Assembly (NCBI RefSeq): GCF_004348685.1
Contig: NZ_SMKO01000073.1
Location: 1-43,204 of the forward strand
From: Nonomuraea deserti
GTDB lineage: Bacteria; Actinomycetota; Actinomycetes; Streptosporangiales; Streptosporangiaceae
Length of the DNA: 43,204 nucleotides
Direction of reading: 5' to 3'
This document shows, one piece after another, positions 29,781 through 39,106 of this stretch. The notes beneath the pieces were generated by a model. That model had not been told where the DNA came from. It searched no databases and was given only the letters and a program-made list of their open reading frames with translations. Both the position numbers and the translations under genes were made by a program. Position 1 is the first letter of the stretch. Each line of letters begins with the position of its first letter.

Positions 29781-32700
29781 TCACGTGAGCCGGCGGTCCA
29801 GCAGGAGCGCTCCCCGGCCCGCCAGCAGCGAGCCGCACCATTCGCGCAGATCCGCCGGGTTGGGCCCGCGCACCTCGCCCTCGCCCAGCAGGTCGGCCCA
29901 GTCCAGCAGGGACTCGGCCAGCATGAGCGGCACCCCACGCCGCTCGTGCACCTCGGCCGCCGCCTCGAAATGCTCGGAGGCCCGCCGCGGATCGCCCATG
30001 GCGACGCGCAGGTGCGCCAGGTAGTGGTGCCCGCAGTGGTGCGCCACCGTGCCGTGCCCGAACGTCTCGCCCTCGGCGGCCAGCGCGTCGCACAGCTGCC
30101 CGGCCAGCTCGGCCCGCCCCAGCCGGGACGCGGCCACGGCCAGGTTGTCGAGAGCGGGCCGGTAGGCCATGTTCCGTGGCGGCTCGGCGCCCTGGTCGGC
30201 CAGGATGCGGTCGAGCAGGGGAGCGGCCCCCTCGTCGCCCAGCTCGCACAGGAAGCGCAGCACCGCGTGCACCGGATCGACGCGCGGCGCCTGGGCGGCC
30301 CGCCGCAGCCGGTCGCCCAGCTCCCACAGCCGCCCCTGCAACCGCCGGATCTCGCCGATCTGCTCGGCGTAGATGGCCACGGCCTCCAGGCGGCGGCCGA
30401 TCTCCGAGCCGAGCCGCATGGCGGACTCCGCCTCGGCCTCGGCCTGCGCCAGGTCACCCTGCATGAGAGTCAGCCCGGCCCTGGAATAGCCGATGATCCA
30501 GTTGAGCTGGGGTTGCGCCAGCCGGCGCGCCAGCTCGTCGGCCTGGTCGAGCAGCGTCGCCGCCCTGGCGGCGTCGCCGCTGTCGAGCACCGGGGGCGTG
30601 CGCTGCACGTACGCGTGGAACAGGGCGAGGTCGTCGCCCGTCCTGCGGGCGGCCTCCAGCATCTCGTCGCCGTCGCGGTGCCGCTGGTGCAGCGGGTCGG
30701 CGGGAATGATCGTCAGGCTGCGCAGCCCCAGCACGCCGGCCAGCGTGCGCGGGTCGCCGGACTTGCGGGCCAGCGCCACCGCCTCGTCGCTCAGCGCGAA
30801 GCGCCGCTCGCCGTCGGGCGCCCAGATCAGCTCCAGGGCGAGCTGGGCCGCCAGCAGCGCCCTGGTGCTGATGTCGGTGGAGTCGACCAGTCGGCGCGCC
30901 TCGGTCAGCAGGGCGATGCGCTGCGTGTCGGGCGCCGCCGAGATGGTGGAGAAGCCGCGGTCGCCGCCGAGCGCGGCCATGACGATCAGGTCGTGGCGCT
31001 CGCACTCCCTGGCCAGGTCGGCCGCCCGCACCAGGGTCTGCCTGGCCTCCGGGTGGCCCGCCAGCCACATCGCCCTGCCACACTCCATGAGCAGCTCCGC
31101 GCGCCGCTCCCGCGTGGTGCCGGGGAAGTCGCCGAGCAGGTCGAGCACCCGCTGGTACCAGGTGACGGCCTCCCGGTGGGCCAGCCCGGCCAGCGCGTGC
31201 TGCGCCGCGCGCACCGCCGCCTCCGCCGCCGCGCGCATCCGGGCGGGGTCGCGGCCGTGCTCGGCGGCGGCCAGCAGGTGGGCGGCCACGACGTACGGCC
31301 GGGCCTCCATGGCGTTCGGGTCGGTCCGCGACAGCGCGTCGGCCACCCGGCCGTGCAGCAGCCCTGCGCGCGGCGCGGACAGGTTGCCGTAGAGGGCGTT
31401 CCTGGTCAGCTCGTGCGAGAAGTGGCAGGAGCCGCCGTCGGACATGCTCACCAGGCCCGCGCCCATCGCCTCCTCGACGGCGGCCACGAACCGCGCCTCG
31501 TCGAGGTCGAGCCCGGCCCGCAGCTCCGCCGGCTCCATGCGCTCGCCGACGGCCAGCAGGTTGACCAGGTCACGCGCGTCGGGAGGAAGCTGCGCCAGGC
31601 GGGCCACGACCATCCTGGACACCGAGTCGGGCACGGCCAGCGCGTCGAGGTCCTTGCCCGCGGAAAGTTCCCTCACCACCTCGCTGACCAGGAACGCGTT
31701 GCCGCCCGTGATCCGGTGCAGCTGCTCGGCGTCGCCGCGGGTGCGCAGCTGCGCCAGCGCGTGACCGACCTCGTCGAGACCGAAGGCGGGGACCGGGATG
31801 ACGCGGCTTTCCGCGGTCACCTTGTGCAGCTCCGGCATGGCCGACTCGACCGGCAACGGCCGCGACATGGCGAGGACGAGCATGGGCAGGGCGTCGGCGT
31901 CCCACATGAGGGCGTTGAGCATCTGCAGCGACTCCAGCGTCGCCCACTGCAGGTCGTCGATCACCAGCAGCACCGGCCGCACGGCGGCCAGGCGTTCGAT
32001 CAGCGTGCGGGCCGCGGCCATCAGGTGGTAGCGCTCCGATACGGGCTCGGTGGCGGGCGGCACCTCCAGCGACAGCGGCGGCGCGGCCAGCGAGGGCGCG
32101 AGCCGGACGAGCTGGCCGCACTGCTGGTCGACCCCGGCCCGCAGCAGCAGCGCGGGTGAGGTGCGGGCCAGCCGTTCGACCGCGCCCGCGATCGGTTCGT
32201 ACGCCTGCCGCGCCGGATCCGTGCACCGCCCCGCGAGCACCGTGAACTGCCGCTTGAGCGCCCGCCTGGCGACCTCGGAGGCCAGCCGGGTCTTGCCCAC
32301 CCCCGGCTCGCCCTGCAGAATCACCAGCCCGCTGCCGAACTCGGCCGCCGCCAGCTCGCCGTCCAGCGCCCGTAGCTCGTCATCCCTGCCGACGAAGGGC
32401 AGCACGTGGCTCTCGTCCAGCCACGGCGCCAGCCCGCCGCCCTGGTGGTGCTCGGCGCTCTGCCAGTGCAGCTCGTACGTGTGCAGCGGCTCCCGCAGCC
32501 CTTTGCCGGACAGCCGGCCCAGGTCCTTGAACTCGTGCCTGCCCCGCCCCTGCGCCAGCCGGCGTACCAGGTCGGTGCAGAGCACCTGGCCGCCCTCGGC
32601 CACCGCGACCAGGCGTGCCGCCTCCACCGTGGGCAGCCCGCTGACGTCGTCGCGCCCCCAGCACACGTCGCCGGCGGCGAGCGCGGCCCGGATGGAGATC

Positions 32701-32987
32701 TTCTCCGGGGCGCGCTCGTTCTCGTCGGCGATCGCCTGCTGGACCGCGATGATCGCGTCGAGCCCGGCCGTGGCCGAGTCGAACACCGCCATCAGCCCGT
32801 CGCCCAGGCTCTTGGTGAACGTCGAGCCGTTGGCGGTCACGACGGACTGCAGCAGCTGGTAGAGCCGGCGGAAGACGACGTTGGCGCGCTCCTCGCCCAG
32901 CCTGACGCGCAGGGCGGTGGAGCTCACCACGTCGGTGAACAGGATGGTCGCGGTCGTGAGCGCGCCCGGCGCGTGCGGGGGAGTCAC
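29781..32987 (-). CDS. Class III nucleotidyl cyclase fused to AAA/STAND ATPase and TPR-like region
   Basis: 1068 aa from GTG 32987. Residues 10-175: class III adenylate/guanylate cyclase domain with FTDVVSST (metal Asp19) and GDGLMAVF (Asp63). Residues about 198-450: AAA_16/STAND ATPase with GEPGVGKTR (226-234) and VLLVIDD (339-345). The C-terminal 550 residues are helical TPR-like repeats. No C-terminal LuxR HTH is present, unlike many related regulators. Its GTG overlaps the MpaB-like gene stop (GTGA), so the two are translationally coupled. Probably a signal-sensing cyclase; product (cAMP or cGMP) and activity are not proven. Confidence 0.88.
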   Translation of the reverse strand: MTPPHAPGALTTATILFTDVVSSTALRVRLGEERANVVFRRLYQLLQSVVTANGSTFTKSLGDGLMAVFDSATAGLDAIIAVQQAIADENERAPEKISIRAALAAGDVCWGRDDVSGLPTVEAARLVAVAEGGQVLCTDLVRRLAQGRGRHEFKDLGRLSGKGLREPLHTYELHWQSAEHHQGGGLAPWLDESHVLPFVGRDDELRALDGELAAAEFGSGLVILQGEPGVGKTRLASEVARRALKRQFTVLAGRCTDPARQAYEPIAGAVERLARTSPALLLRAGVDQQCGQLVRLAPSLAAPPLSLEVPPATEPVSERYHLMAAARTLIERLAAVRPVLLVIDDLQWATLESLQMLNALMWDADALPMLVLAMSRPLPVESAMPELHKVTAESRVIPVPAFGLDEVGHALAQLRTRGDAEQLHRITGGNAFLVSEVVRELSAGKDLDALAVPDSVSRMVVARLAQLPPDARDLVNLLAVGERMEPAELRAGLDLDEARFVAAVEEAMGAGLVSMSDGGSCHFSHELTRNALYGNLSAPRAGLLHGRVADALSRTDPNAMEARPYVVAAHLLAAAEHGRDPARMRAAAEAAVRAAQHALAGLAHREAVTWYQRVLDLLGDFPGTTRERRAELLMECGRAMWLAGHPEARQTLVRAADLARECERHDLIVMAALGGDRGFSTISAAPDTQRIALLTEARRLVDSTDISTRALLAAQLALELIWAPDGERRFALSDEAVALARKSGDPRTLAGVLGLRSLTIIPADPLHQRHRDGDEMLEAARRTGDDLALFHAYVQRTPPVLDSGDAARAATLLDQADELARRLAQPQLNWIIGYSRAGLTLMQGDLAQAEAEAESAMRLGSEIGRRLEAVAIYAEQIGEIRRLQGRLWELGDRLRRAAQAPRVDPVHAVLRFLCELGDEGAAPLLDRILADQGAEPPRNMAYRPALDNLAVAASRLGRAELAGQLCDALAAEGETFGHGTVAHHCGHHYLAHLRVAMGDPRRASEHFEAAAEVHERRGVPLMLAESLLDWADLLGEGEVRGPNPADLREWCGSLLAGRGALLLDRRLT

Positions 32988-34315
32988 GTGCGCGGCCTTT
33001 GCGGCGTCCCTTTTAGCGGTGTGCCCTTTTCGCGGGCCCGCTTCTCGAGGGCCCGCACGGGCGCGCGTAGCGTGCCGCGGACGTCACGGCGGACCGCGCG
33101 GGTCGCCACCGCGGGGCGTGACTGCCCGATCCGCCAGGCGCGGGCCAGCTCTTCGGGGATCCGGAACGCCGCCGTCCCCGCGGAGTGGCGGTCGATCAGG
33201 GCGGTCACGATGTGCCGCCCGGCCTTGCGCGTCAGCCGGCGGGCCACGCCGTCGACGGGCCCGGCCAGCCAGGAGTGCCGGTGCGAGGATCGCGCCGCCG
33301 CGAACAGGGCGGTGAACCACCATGCGGGCTTCGGCACCCGCAGCAGCTCGGGCACCCGGTCGGCGCGGTGGGCCGCGTCGCGGAAGACCCAGTGCACCAG
33401 GCTGCGCGGCAGCTTGCGCCATCCCAGGGGCATGAACTCCTCCATCTCCGCCAGCAGTGTGGCCATCAGCCGGCGGCCCTCCTCGCTGGACTCGTAGAGG
33501 CGGCCGAGACGCTCGCTGACCGGCTCCACGTCGGCGAGCGTGAGAGGCTCGTCACGGCAGGCGTCGACGCCCATGAGATGGCCGAAGACGCTCCACGTGT
33601 AGAGGTGGGCGGCGCGCTCCTCCTCGGTCAGCACGACGCCCATGCGCTCCAGAGCCTCCCACGTCACCACAGAGAAGTCGAAGATGGTGGCCAGCAGCAG
33701 TTCCTGGTTGACCGGGGGCCCGTATCTCGCGGTGTCCCAGTGGTCGGCGTAGCGCTCGTTGACCACGGCGCGCACGAACGAGTGCAGGATGCGCAGCCCG
33801 ATCGCCGTGGTGTGCCCGGGACCGCCCGGACGCAGGCTGCCGGTGGCCCGCAGCCCCATCACGTCGATCAGCATCTGCCCCGTCTCCGCCACCCGCCGGG
33901 TGAGGCTGTGCGTGGCCAGGTTGGAGACGCCGGCCAGCACCTTGGCGCTGGACACCTCCACGTACGCCATCGGCAGGCACTTGCAGAACAGCGCGGCCGA
34001 CTGGTAAAGCCCGTAGTCGGCGAACACGGCCTGCCCCCTGGCCAGCAGCTCGGCGTCGTCGCCCCAGTCGGGCAGGTCCTTGGCGAAGTCGATGGCGTCG
34101 AAGATCTCGGAGGCGGGCGGCTCGCCCGAGGGCGCCCTCGCCTCCCGCTTGGCCTGCCCCAGCTCGGCGACCACGGCCTTGAGCAGCTCCAGCGGGCCGC
34201 TCCCCTCCGGCTGGGCCTCGAGGTAGTCGGCGACCACCTTGTCGATGTCGGGATCCGCCTGCTGCCTCAGCTGCCGGAACCGTTCCTCCGGCCAGCGCTC
34301 GTCTTGGTCCGTCAT
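32984..34315 (-). CDS. Oxygenase MpaB family protein (DUF2236)
   Basis: 443 aa from ATG 34315. After a helical N-terminal part it shows the family blocks: GHTTAIGLRILHSFVR, then YGPPVNQELLLATIFDFS, then YTWSVFGHLMGVD, matching the MpaB/latex-clearing-protein group of haem-dependent oxygenases in which a histidine binds haem. The C-terminus is Arg-rich. No signal peptide. Its stop overlaps the start of the cyclase/ATPase gene. The substrate is unknown. Confidence 0.8.
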   Translation of the reverse strand: MTDQDERWPEERFRQLRQQADPDIDKVVADYLEAQPEGSGPLELLKAVVAELGQAKREARAPSGEPPASEIFDAIDFAKDLPDWGDDAELLARGQAVFADYGLYQSAALFCKCLPMAYVEVSSAKVLAGVSNLATHSLTRRVAETGQMLIDVMGLRATGSLRPGGPGHTTAIGLRILHSFVRAVVNERYADHWDTARYGPPVNQELLLATIFDFSVVTWEALERMGVVLTEEERAAHLYTWSVFGHLMGVDACRDEPLTLADVEPVSERLGRLYESSEEGRRLMATLLAEMEEFMPLGWRKLPRSLVHWVFRDAAHRADRVPELLRVPKPAWWFTALFAAARSSHRHSWLAGPVDGVARRLTRKAGRHIVTALIDRHSAGTAAFRIPEELARAWRIGQSRPAVATRAVRRDVRGTLRAPVRALEKRAREKGTPLKGTPQRPRT

Positions 34316-34337
34316 ATGCCCCGTACTCCAGATTCGG

Positions 34338-35042
34338 TCAGAGGCCGCCCCGTTTCCGTAGGGCGGCGACATCCAGCAGCGTGATGGTCCGGCCTTTGAC
34401 GGCGATGAGATTCCGCGACACGAGCGACTGCAGCGCCCGGTTGACCGCCGGTCGCGACGCGCCGATCAGCGCTGCCAGGTCGGACTGGGTCAGCCCCGGC
34501 ATCTCCACCACGCCGTCGGCGTGGCCGTGCTTGTCGGCCAGTTGCAGCAGCAGCTTCGCCAGCCGCCCGCCGAGGTCGAGGAAGGCCAGGTCGGCCGCCT
34601 GGTCGGTGAGCCGGCGCACCATGTGGCCGAGCATGCGCAGGAACTCGTCGGCCAGCCCCGGGTGCTCCCGCATGAGCTCCAGCAGCCGCGCCCTGGGCAG
34701 CGCGAACACCCACGCCGGCCGCGCCGTCACGATCGACGCCGAGCGCGGCGAGCCGTCCAGCAGCGCCATCTCGCCGAAGGTGTCGCCCCTGCCCAGCATG
34801 TTGAGCACGATCTCGTCGCCGTGCTCGGTGGTGAACACCACCTTCACCAGGCCGTCCAGCAGGACGTAGAGGGACTCTCCCGGGTCTCCCTGGTGGAAGA
34901 TGATCTGCCCCGAGCGGTATCTCCGCGCCAGCCCGGCCCGAGCCGTGCTCCGGATGCCGCTCTCCCCGAGCACGCGGAACAAGGGAATCCCGGCCAGCAC
35001 GGCGGCGATCGCCTCGACGTCGTGAGGGAGATGCCCGGTCAT
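34338..35042 (-). CDS. Crp/Fnr family transcriptional regulator
   Basis: 234 aa from ATG 35042. Cyclic-nucleotide-binding domain: FHQGDPGESLYVLLDG and GEMALLDGSPRSAS (the Glu and Arg-Ser that contact cyclic nucleotide phosphate in CRP). C-terminal winged helix: LTQSDLAALIGASRPAVNRAL. Located just upstream of the cyclase-containing operon on the same strand, it could respond to the cyclase's product (inference). A CRP-like palindrome lies 58 bp before its start. Confidence 0.92.
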   Translation of the reverse strand: MTGHLPHDVEAIAAVLAGIPLFRVLGESGIRSTARAGLARRYRSGQIIFHQGDPGESLYVLLDGLVKVVFTTEHGDEIVLNMLGRGDTFGEMALLDGSPRSASIVTARPAWVFALPRARLLELMREHPGLADEFLRMLGHMVRRLTDQAADLAFLDLGGRLAKLLLQLADKHGHADGVVEMPGLTQSDLAALIGASRPAVNRALQSLVSRNLIAVKGRTITLLDVAALRKRGGL

Positions 35043-35100
35043 GCAAGAACTTTAGGCCGCATTCCGTGCTTGGACAGGGAGCCGCCGCCGTTCCCCGGAA

Positions 35101-35128
35101 TGTGACGAGGAACACAGCCGTACTGTGT
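35101..35128. promoter_or_regulatory. Crp-like palindrome between crp and sigma-factor genes
   Basis: TGTGACGAGGAACACA (35101-35116) has the TGTG-N8-CACA spacing of a CRP site. Overlapping it, ACACAG-ccgta-CTGTGT (35112-35128) is a perfect 6-bp inverted repeat. Placed between the divergent crp and sigma genes, it could serve autoregulation of crp and control of the sigma factor. Confidence 0.5.
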
Positions 35129-35224
35129 CGTCCGGAACAGACCGGACAGATCGCTCGACGCACGGTGGACCTGCCGGACGGGATTGGCCCCCCGAGTACC
35201 CGGACCGGCAGGGAGAAGACAGAC

Positions 35225-35803
35225 ATGCACGTGGAGACCATCGAGCGTCCCGGCACGGCCACGGCCGCGCTGGTGTCGGCCGCGCAGGACGGCGACGCGG
35301 CGGCGTGGGAGCGGCTGATCGAGGAGTTCAGCCCCATGCTCAGCGCGCGCATCCGCAGGTTCAGGCTCAGCCACGAGGACGCCCAGGACGTGCTCCAGAC
35401 CACCTGGCTGCTGGCCTGGCAGAACCTGAGGAGCGTGACCGACGGCCAGCGGATGGCGGGCTGGCTGGCCACCATCGCCTTCCGCGAGTGTCTCAAGCTC
35501 ACCAGGCGGACGAAGGAGATCTGCACGCCCGACCTCGATTCGCTGGGCAGCACGGACGACGTCGACAGGGAACTGGCCAGGATCTGGCTGGCGGGCACGC
35601 TGGCCGAGCTGGTCGAGGAGCTGCCGGCGGCGCAGCGGGTCCTGTTCAGAGCGCTCACGGAAACCTCCGAGCCCCACTACGTGGACGTGGCACGCAGGCT
35701 GGGCAGGCCGGTCGGGAGCATCGGGCCCACCCGAGCCCGCTGTTTCGCGAAGCTGCGCGGGCTTCTCCAGGCTCGGGAGATCACCCGCGACTTCCTTGAC
35801 TGA
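35225..35803 (+). CDS. RNA polymerase sigma factor, sigma-70 family (ECF-like)
   Basis: 192 aa from ATG 35225, preceded by GGGAGAA. Region 2: DAAAWERLIEEFSPMLSARI and LSHEDAQDVLQTTWLLAWQN, with the DAQDVLQ pattern of core-binding helices. Region 4 (about 130-185): LPAAQRVLFRAL and a helix-turn-helix DVARRLGRPVGSIGPTRARC. No anti-sigma gene is adjacent on this strand. Convergent with the uncharacterised 421-aa gene with only 1 bp between stops. Confidence 0.9.
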   Translation: MHVETIERPGTATAALVSAAQDGDAAAWERLIEEFSPMLSARIRRFRLSHEDAQDVLQTTWLLAWQNLRSVTDGQRMAGWLATIAFRECLKLTRRTKEICTPDLDSLGSTDDVDRELARIWLAGTLAELVEELPAAQRVLFRALTETSEPHYVDVARRLGRPVGSIGPTRARCFAKLRGLLQAREITRDFLD

Positions 35804-35804
35804 C

Positions 35805-37070
35805 TCACTTCGTTTCCGGGCCGAGCGGGATCGCCTCGAGGAACGGCTCGAAGTCGAAGTGCTCCATCTCGTACGCGTCGGGATCGGTCTCCGACGGATA
35901 GCGGTAGACCTTGTGCGGACGGCCGAGCCCCGGGTTGCCGGCGAACATGTCGCTGACCGCCTGGGGGAGCAGGCCGCGCTTCATCTCCTCCGCCAGGCCC
36001 TCGGCGATCTCCTTGGCGAACGGGACGTCGTAGAGCGCGGAGACGTTCTGGTAGACGCGGAAATAGCTGACGATGAAGCGCATCCGGTCGGGGTAGGACA
36101 CCCAGTCGGTGACGCCCGCGAGGGACGCCTCCTGGTCCTCGGTGATGAACTCCTCGGCCAGCTTGCGCACCTTCTCGTTCCGGATCGGCGCCCACACCTC
36201 GGCCAGGTCGACGCCGGCGGGCGCGGTGAGCGGCCTGCCGACCTTGACGTCGCTGAGCGGCGTGCGCACCGCGAACATGTGGCGCGTGTAGAGGGAGGAC
36301 CACGCCGACTCCAGCAGGCGCGTCAGCCACGGCTGGTCCTCGTGCCGCGCGCTGTAGAGCCGGAACCTGGGGAAGGGCCGCCGGGTCACCAGCGAGCGCA
36401 ACGACCGCCACGACACCCGCGTCAGCCACCTGACGGGCCGGTAGAGCACGAGCTCCAGGGACTTCTGCGCGCGTGCCTGCTCGTAGGCGGACAGCGCGAT
36501 GTTGGCCCCCAGCATCAGCTCGGCCCGGGCCGCCGGGTCGGTGGCCTCCCGGGCCTCGGCCAGCAGCCGCGCGGCGTCCTTCAGGTAACGCTCGTCGGCG
36601 TCGGCCAGCAGGTCGGTCAGGAACCGCGGCGGCGTCGGCGTCAGGTCGGACTCGGGGCTCACCTTGAGGTAGCGGTCGGGCGTCTCGTTCCACAGGTTGA
36701 CCGCGAGGCTGGCCGTCTCCAGGAAGATGGCCCGGTTGGCCAGCGCCAGCCCGAGCCGGTAGCTGGGGCCGAGCAGGGTGAGCAGCGCGGCTCTGAACAC
36801 CCGCATGAACCGCTGCGGCACTCCGAGCCGGCGGCCGACGTCCTCGATGAACGGCGAGTCGGGGCCGAGGTCGAGGCTCTCCCCGACCGCCTTGGACGTC
36901 CAGGTGGCGTAGCAGTACCAGTTGGTGGCGTCCTTGCCGAGGTGCGCGGCCAGGTCACCGGCGACGCGGTGGTAGCTGTAGGCGATCACCATCGCTTCGA
37001 GCGCCGGGCTCCGGTCCTTGTAGGCCGCGATGCGCAGCACGTCGTCCGCGGTCATCGGAGTGTCGGACAT
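35805..37070 (-). CDS. Uncharacterised 421-aa protein
   Basis: ATG 37070 with GGAG 5 nt upstream. No signal peptide. Mostly helical, hydrophilic, Arg/Glu-rich, with a few hydrophobic stretches (FRAALLTLLGPSYRLGLALA). It shares general character with the MpaB-like protein upstream in this region (paired aromatic/basic helices, a long Arg-rich middle) but lacks the HSFVR and NQELLL blocks. I do not recognise a family. Position near the Crp/cyclase genes may mean joint regulation, but the strands and spacing do not prove an operon. Confidence 0.75.
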   Translation of the reverse strand: MSDTPMTADDVLRIAAYKDRSPALEAMVIAYSYHRVAGDLAAHLGKDATNWYCYATWTSKAVGESLDLGPDSPFIEDVGRRLGVPQRFMRVFRAALLTLLGPSYRLGLALANRAIFLETASLAVNLWNETPDRYLKVSPESDLTPTPPRFLTDLLADADERYLKDAARLLAEAREATDPAARAELMLGANIALSAYEQARAQKSLELVLYRPVRWLTRVSWRSLRSLVTRRPFPRFRLYSARHEDQPWLTRLLESAWSSLYTRHMFAVRTPLSDVKVGRPLTAPAGVDLAEVWAPIRNEKVRKLAEEFITEDQEASLAGVTDWVSYPDRMRFIVSYFRVYQNVSALYDVPFAKEIAEGLAEEMKRGLLPQAVSDMFAGNPGLGRPHKVYRYPSETDPDAYEMEHFDFEPFLEAIPLGPETK

Positions 37071-37253
37071 GGGGTCTCCCGTGTTGCTGGTCCCGTCGCC
37101 TCGAGGAGTGCCTCGTGAGGAGAGCGGCTCCAGCGGCGTCAGATAGGGTCGGCGGCCGGCTCTGCCCCGTGGCCGCCAGCCAGGAGCGTAGGAGCCCTCG
37201 CTTGCGACGGGCTTGCAGACGAATCGTCGATCCGCCGCCCCGGCGCGGCGCTC

Positions 37254-37673
37254 TCAGTCCAGCACCACGATCTTGCTGAGCACCACGTACCCGCCGAGCG
37301 CCCCCGCGGTGCCGGCGGCGGTCGCCGTGGTGAGGTTGACCACGAGGTCATAGGTGCCAGGGCTGAGCTCGCCGCGCATCGGGACGGAAGCGGTGTACCG
37401 GCCCGAGCCAGGGGTGAAGGTCAACTCCATGGGAGGAGAGGGATGCCGTGCCTCACCACCACCCGGCCGGTCGGTGATGATCTCCAGCTTCCAGCACCCC
37501 GCCAGCCAGTCGACGAGCTCACCGGTGACCTCCCAGCTCACGTCCACGGTCCAGCCCTCGCCCCGCCGCACGACCTTCGTGGGCTGGGCGCCCGGATCGA
37601 CCACCTGACCGTGCAGAACCCCGGTCAGCTGCTCGGCCGGCACCTTCATCACGTGGAATTCCCCGGTCGCCAT
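37254..37673 (-). CDS. Small beta-rich protein of unknown function
   Basis: 139 aa from ATG 37673, GGAG upstream. Alternating strand-like segments (WTVDVSWEVTGELVDWLAG; YTASVPMRGELSPGTYDLVVNL) suggest an immunoglobulin-like beta sandwich. No signal peptide and only one Cys. The end (GGYVVLSKIVVLD) is a hydrophobic strand. Followed downstream by a 180-bp gap with no visible gene, then the 421-aa gene on the same strand. Confidence 0.7.
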   Translation of the reverse strand: MATGEFHVMKVPAEQLTGVLHGQVVDPGAQPTKVVRRGEGWTVDVSWEVTGELVDWLAGCWKLEIITDRPGGGEARHPSPPMELTFTPGSGRYTASVPMRGELSPGTYDLVVNLTTATAAGTAGALGGYVVLSKIVVLD

Positions 37674-37783
37674 GTCGCTCTCCTCTCAGCGGGGCGGTGC
37701 CCCGTGCGAAGGTGCAGAGCGATGGCGGTGGCAGGGAAATACGCACCCTTCTGGTGATGAATGACGGACCTCTGGCCGTCCGC

Positions 37784-39106
37784 CTAGCGCAGGCGGATCG
37801 CGTCGGGGCCCAGCTCGGTGACGTCGCCGACGCCCAGCAGTTGCAGGGTGCGTACGAGCTCGGCGTGCAGCAGGTCGAGCACCCGGCGCACGCCCGGTTC
37901 GCCGCCCGCCATCAGCCCGTAGAGGTAGGCGCGGCCGATGAAGCAGGCCTTCGCGCCCAGCCCGACCGCGGCGGCCACGTCGGCGCCCGTGCGGACACCC
38001 CCGTCGAGGAAGACCTCGGTGCGGTCGCCGACGGCGGCCACCACCTCGGGCAGCAGCTCCAGCGGCGTGGGGGAGCGGTCGAGCTGCCGCCCGCCGTGGT
38101 TGGACACGACGAGCCCGTCCACCCCCACCGCGGCCAGCTCCTTGGCGTCGTCGACCCGCTGCACACCCTTGACCAGCAGCTTGCCCCGCCACGCCGACCG
38201 GATCCAGCCGAGGTCCCTGATCGTCACCGAGGGGTCGAACATCATGTTCGTGATCCCCGCCAGGTCGTCGGGCGCGCCGTCCACGGTGGCGAACCTGAGC
38301 GGCTCGCTGGTCAGGAAGTCGAACCACCACGCCGGGTGCCGCACCGCCTGGAGCGCGCTCCGCCAGCGCAACGACGGGGGGACGGTCAGGCCGTGCCGCA
38401 CGTCGCGCAGCCGGGCCCCCGCCACGGGCACGTCCACGGTCACCACCAGCACGTCCATGCCCGCCTCTCGCGCCAGGGACAGGACGTCCAGGTTGCGGGC
38501 GCGGTCGCGGACGACGTACAGCTGGAACCAGTTCCACCCGCGGGGGGCCGCGGCGGCCACGTCGCCGGCACTGGTGGTGCCCATGGTGGACAGCGTGTAC
38601 GGGACGCCCGCGCGTTCGGCGGCCCGCGCCACCGCCGGCTCGCCCTCGCGGTGCATCATGCGCGTGAAGCCGGTGGGGCCGAGCACCACCGGCATCGCGA
38701 TCCGCCGCCCCAGGATCTCGACCGCGGTCGGGGCCTCGGCGACGTCGCGCAACACGCGAGGGCTGAACTCCACCCGTGCGAACGCCTCCACCGCCCTGGC
38801 CATCGACCGCTCACCCTCGGCCGCGCCGTCGACGTAGTCGAACACCATCCGCGGAGCCCGCCGCCTGGCCAGCAGCCGCAGGTCGGCGACGTCGGCGGCG
38901 CCCGCGATGCGCTGGGCCGCGGACCAGCGGGGCCGTCCGGGCATGACGGCGCGCAGCTCCCGCCAGCGGGGCAGGCGCCGCGGCTGATTCGGTGTGGTGT
39001 CGATGACCAGGACGTTACCAAACGATCCTGGACGATCCGCGTACGGTGGGAGGGTGATCGACGACTGGACCGCGCTCGCGGGCGGCTCGCCCGCGAGCCT
39101 CGCCAC
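37784..39106 (-). CDS. FMN-dependent alpha-hydroxy-acid dehydrogenase/oxidase
   Basis: Up to 440 aa. TIM-barrel flavoenzyme: FDYVDGAAEGE (N-terminal family block), PVVLGPTGFTRMMH, WFQLYVVRD, LLVKGVQRVDDAKEL (active-site Lys), SNHGGRQLDRSPTP (catalytic His and Arg) and DGGVRTGADVAAA. Oxidises L-lactate or other 2-hydroxy acids. The start is uncertain: family similarity (RRLPRWRELR) begins upstream of ATG 38944, but the only standard start upstream is GTG 39106, which overlaps the divergent HD gene by about 50 bp. The first 40 codons are not family-like, so a non-standard start around 39000 is possible. Confidence 0.85.
   Translation of the reverse strand: MARLAGEPPASAVQSSITLPPYADRPGSFGNVLVIDTTPNQPRRLPRWRELRAVMPGRPRWSAAQRIAGAADVADLRLLARRRAPRMVFDYVDGAAEGERSMARAVEAFARVEFSPRVLRDVAEAPTAVEILGRRIAMPVVLGPTGFTRMMHREGEPAVARAAERAGVPYTLSTMGTTSAGDVAAAAPRGWNWFQLYVVRDRARNLDVLSLAREAGMDVLVVTVDVPVAGARLRDVRHGLTVPPSLRWRSALQAVRHPAWWFDFLTSEPLRFATVDGAPDDLAGITNMMFDPSVTIRDLGWIRSAWRGKLLVKGVQRVDDAKELAAVGVDGLVVSNHGGRQLDRSPTPLELLPEVVAAVGDRTEVFLDGGVRTGADVAAAVGLGAKACFIGRAYLYGLMAGGEPGVRRVLDLLHAELVRTLQLLGVGDVTELGPDAIRLR

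Noticed and set aside
29946..32159. A 737-codon plus-strand frame opposite the cyclase/ATPase
   Set aside because: Low-complexity Arg/Gln/Gly-rich product; the minus-strand gene has clear domains.
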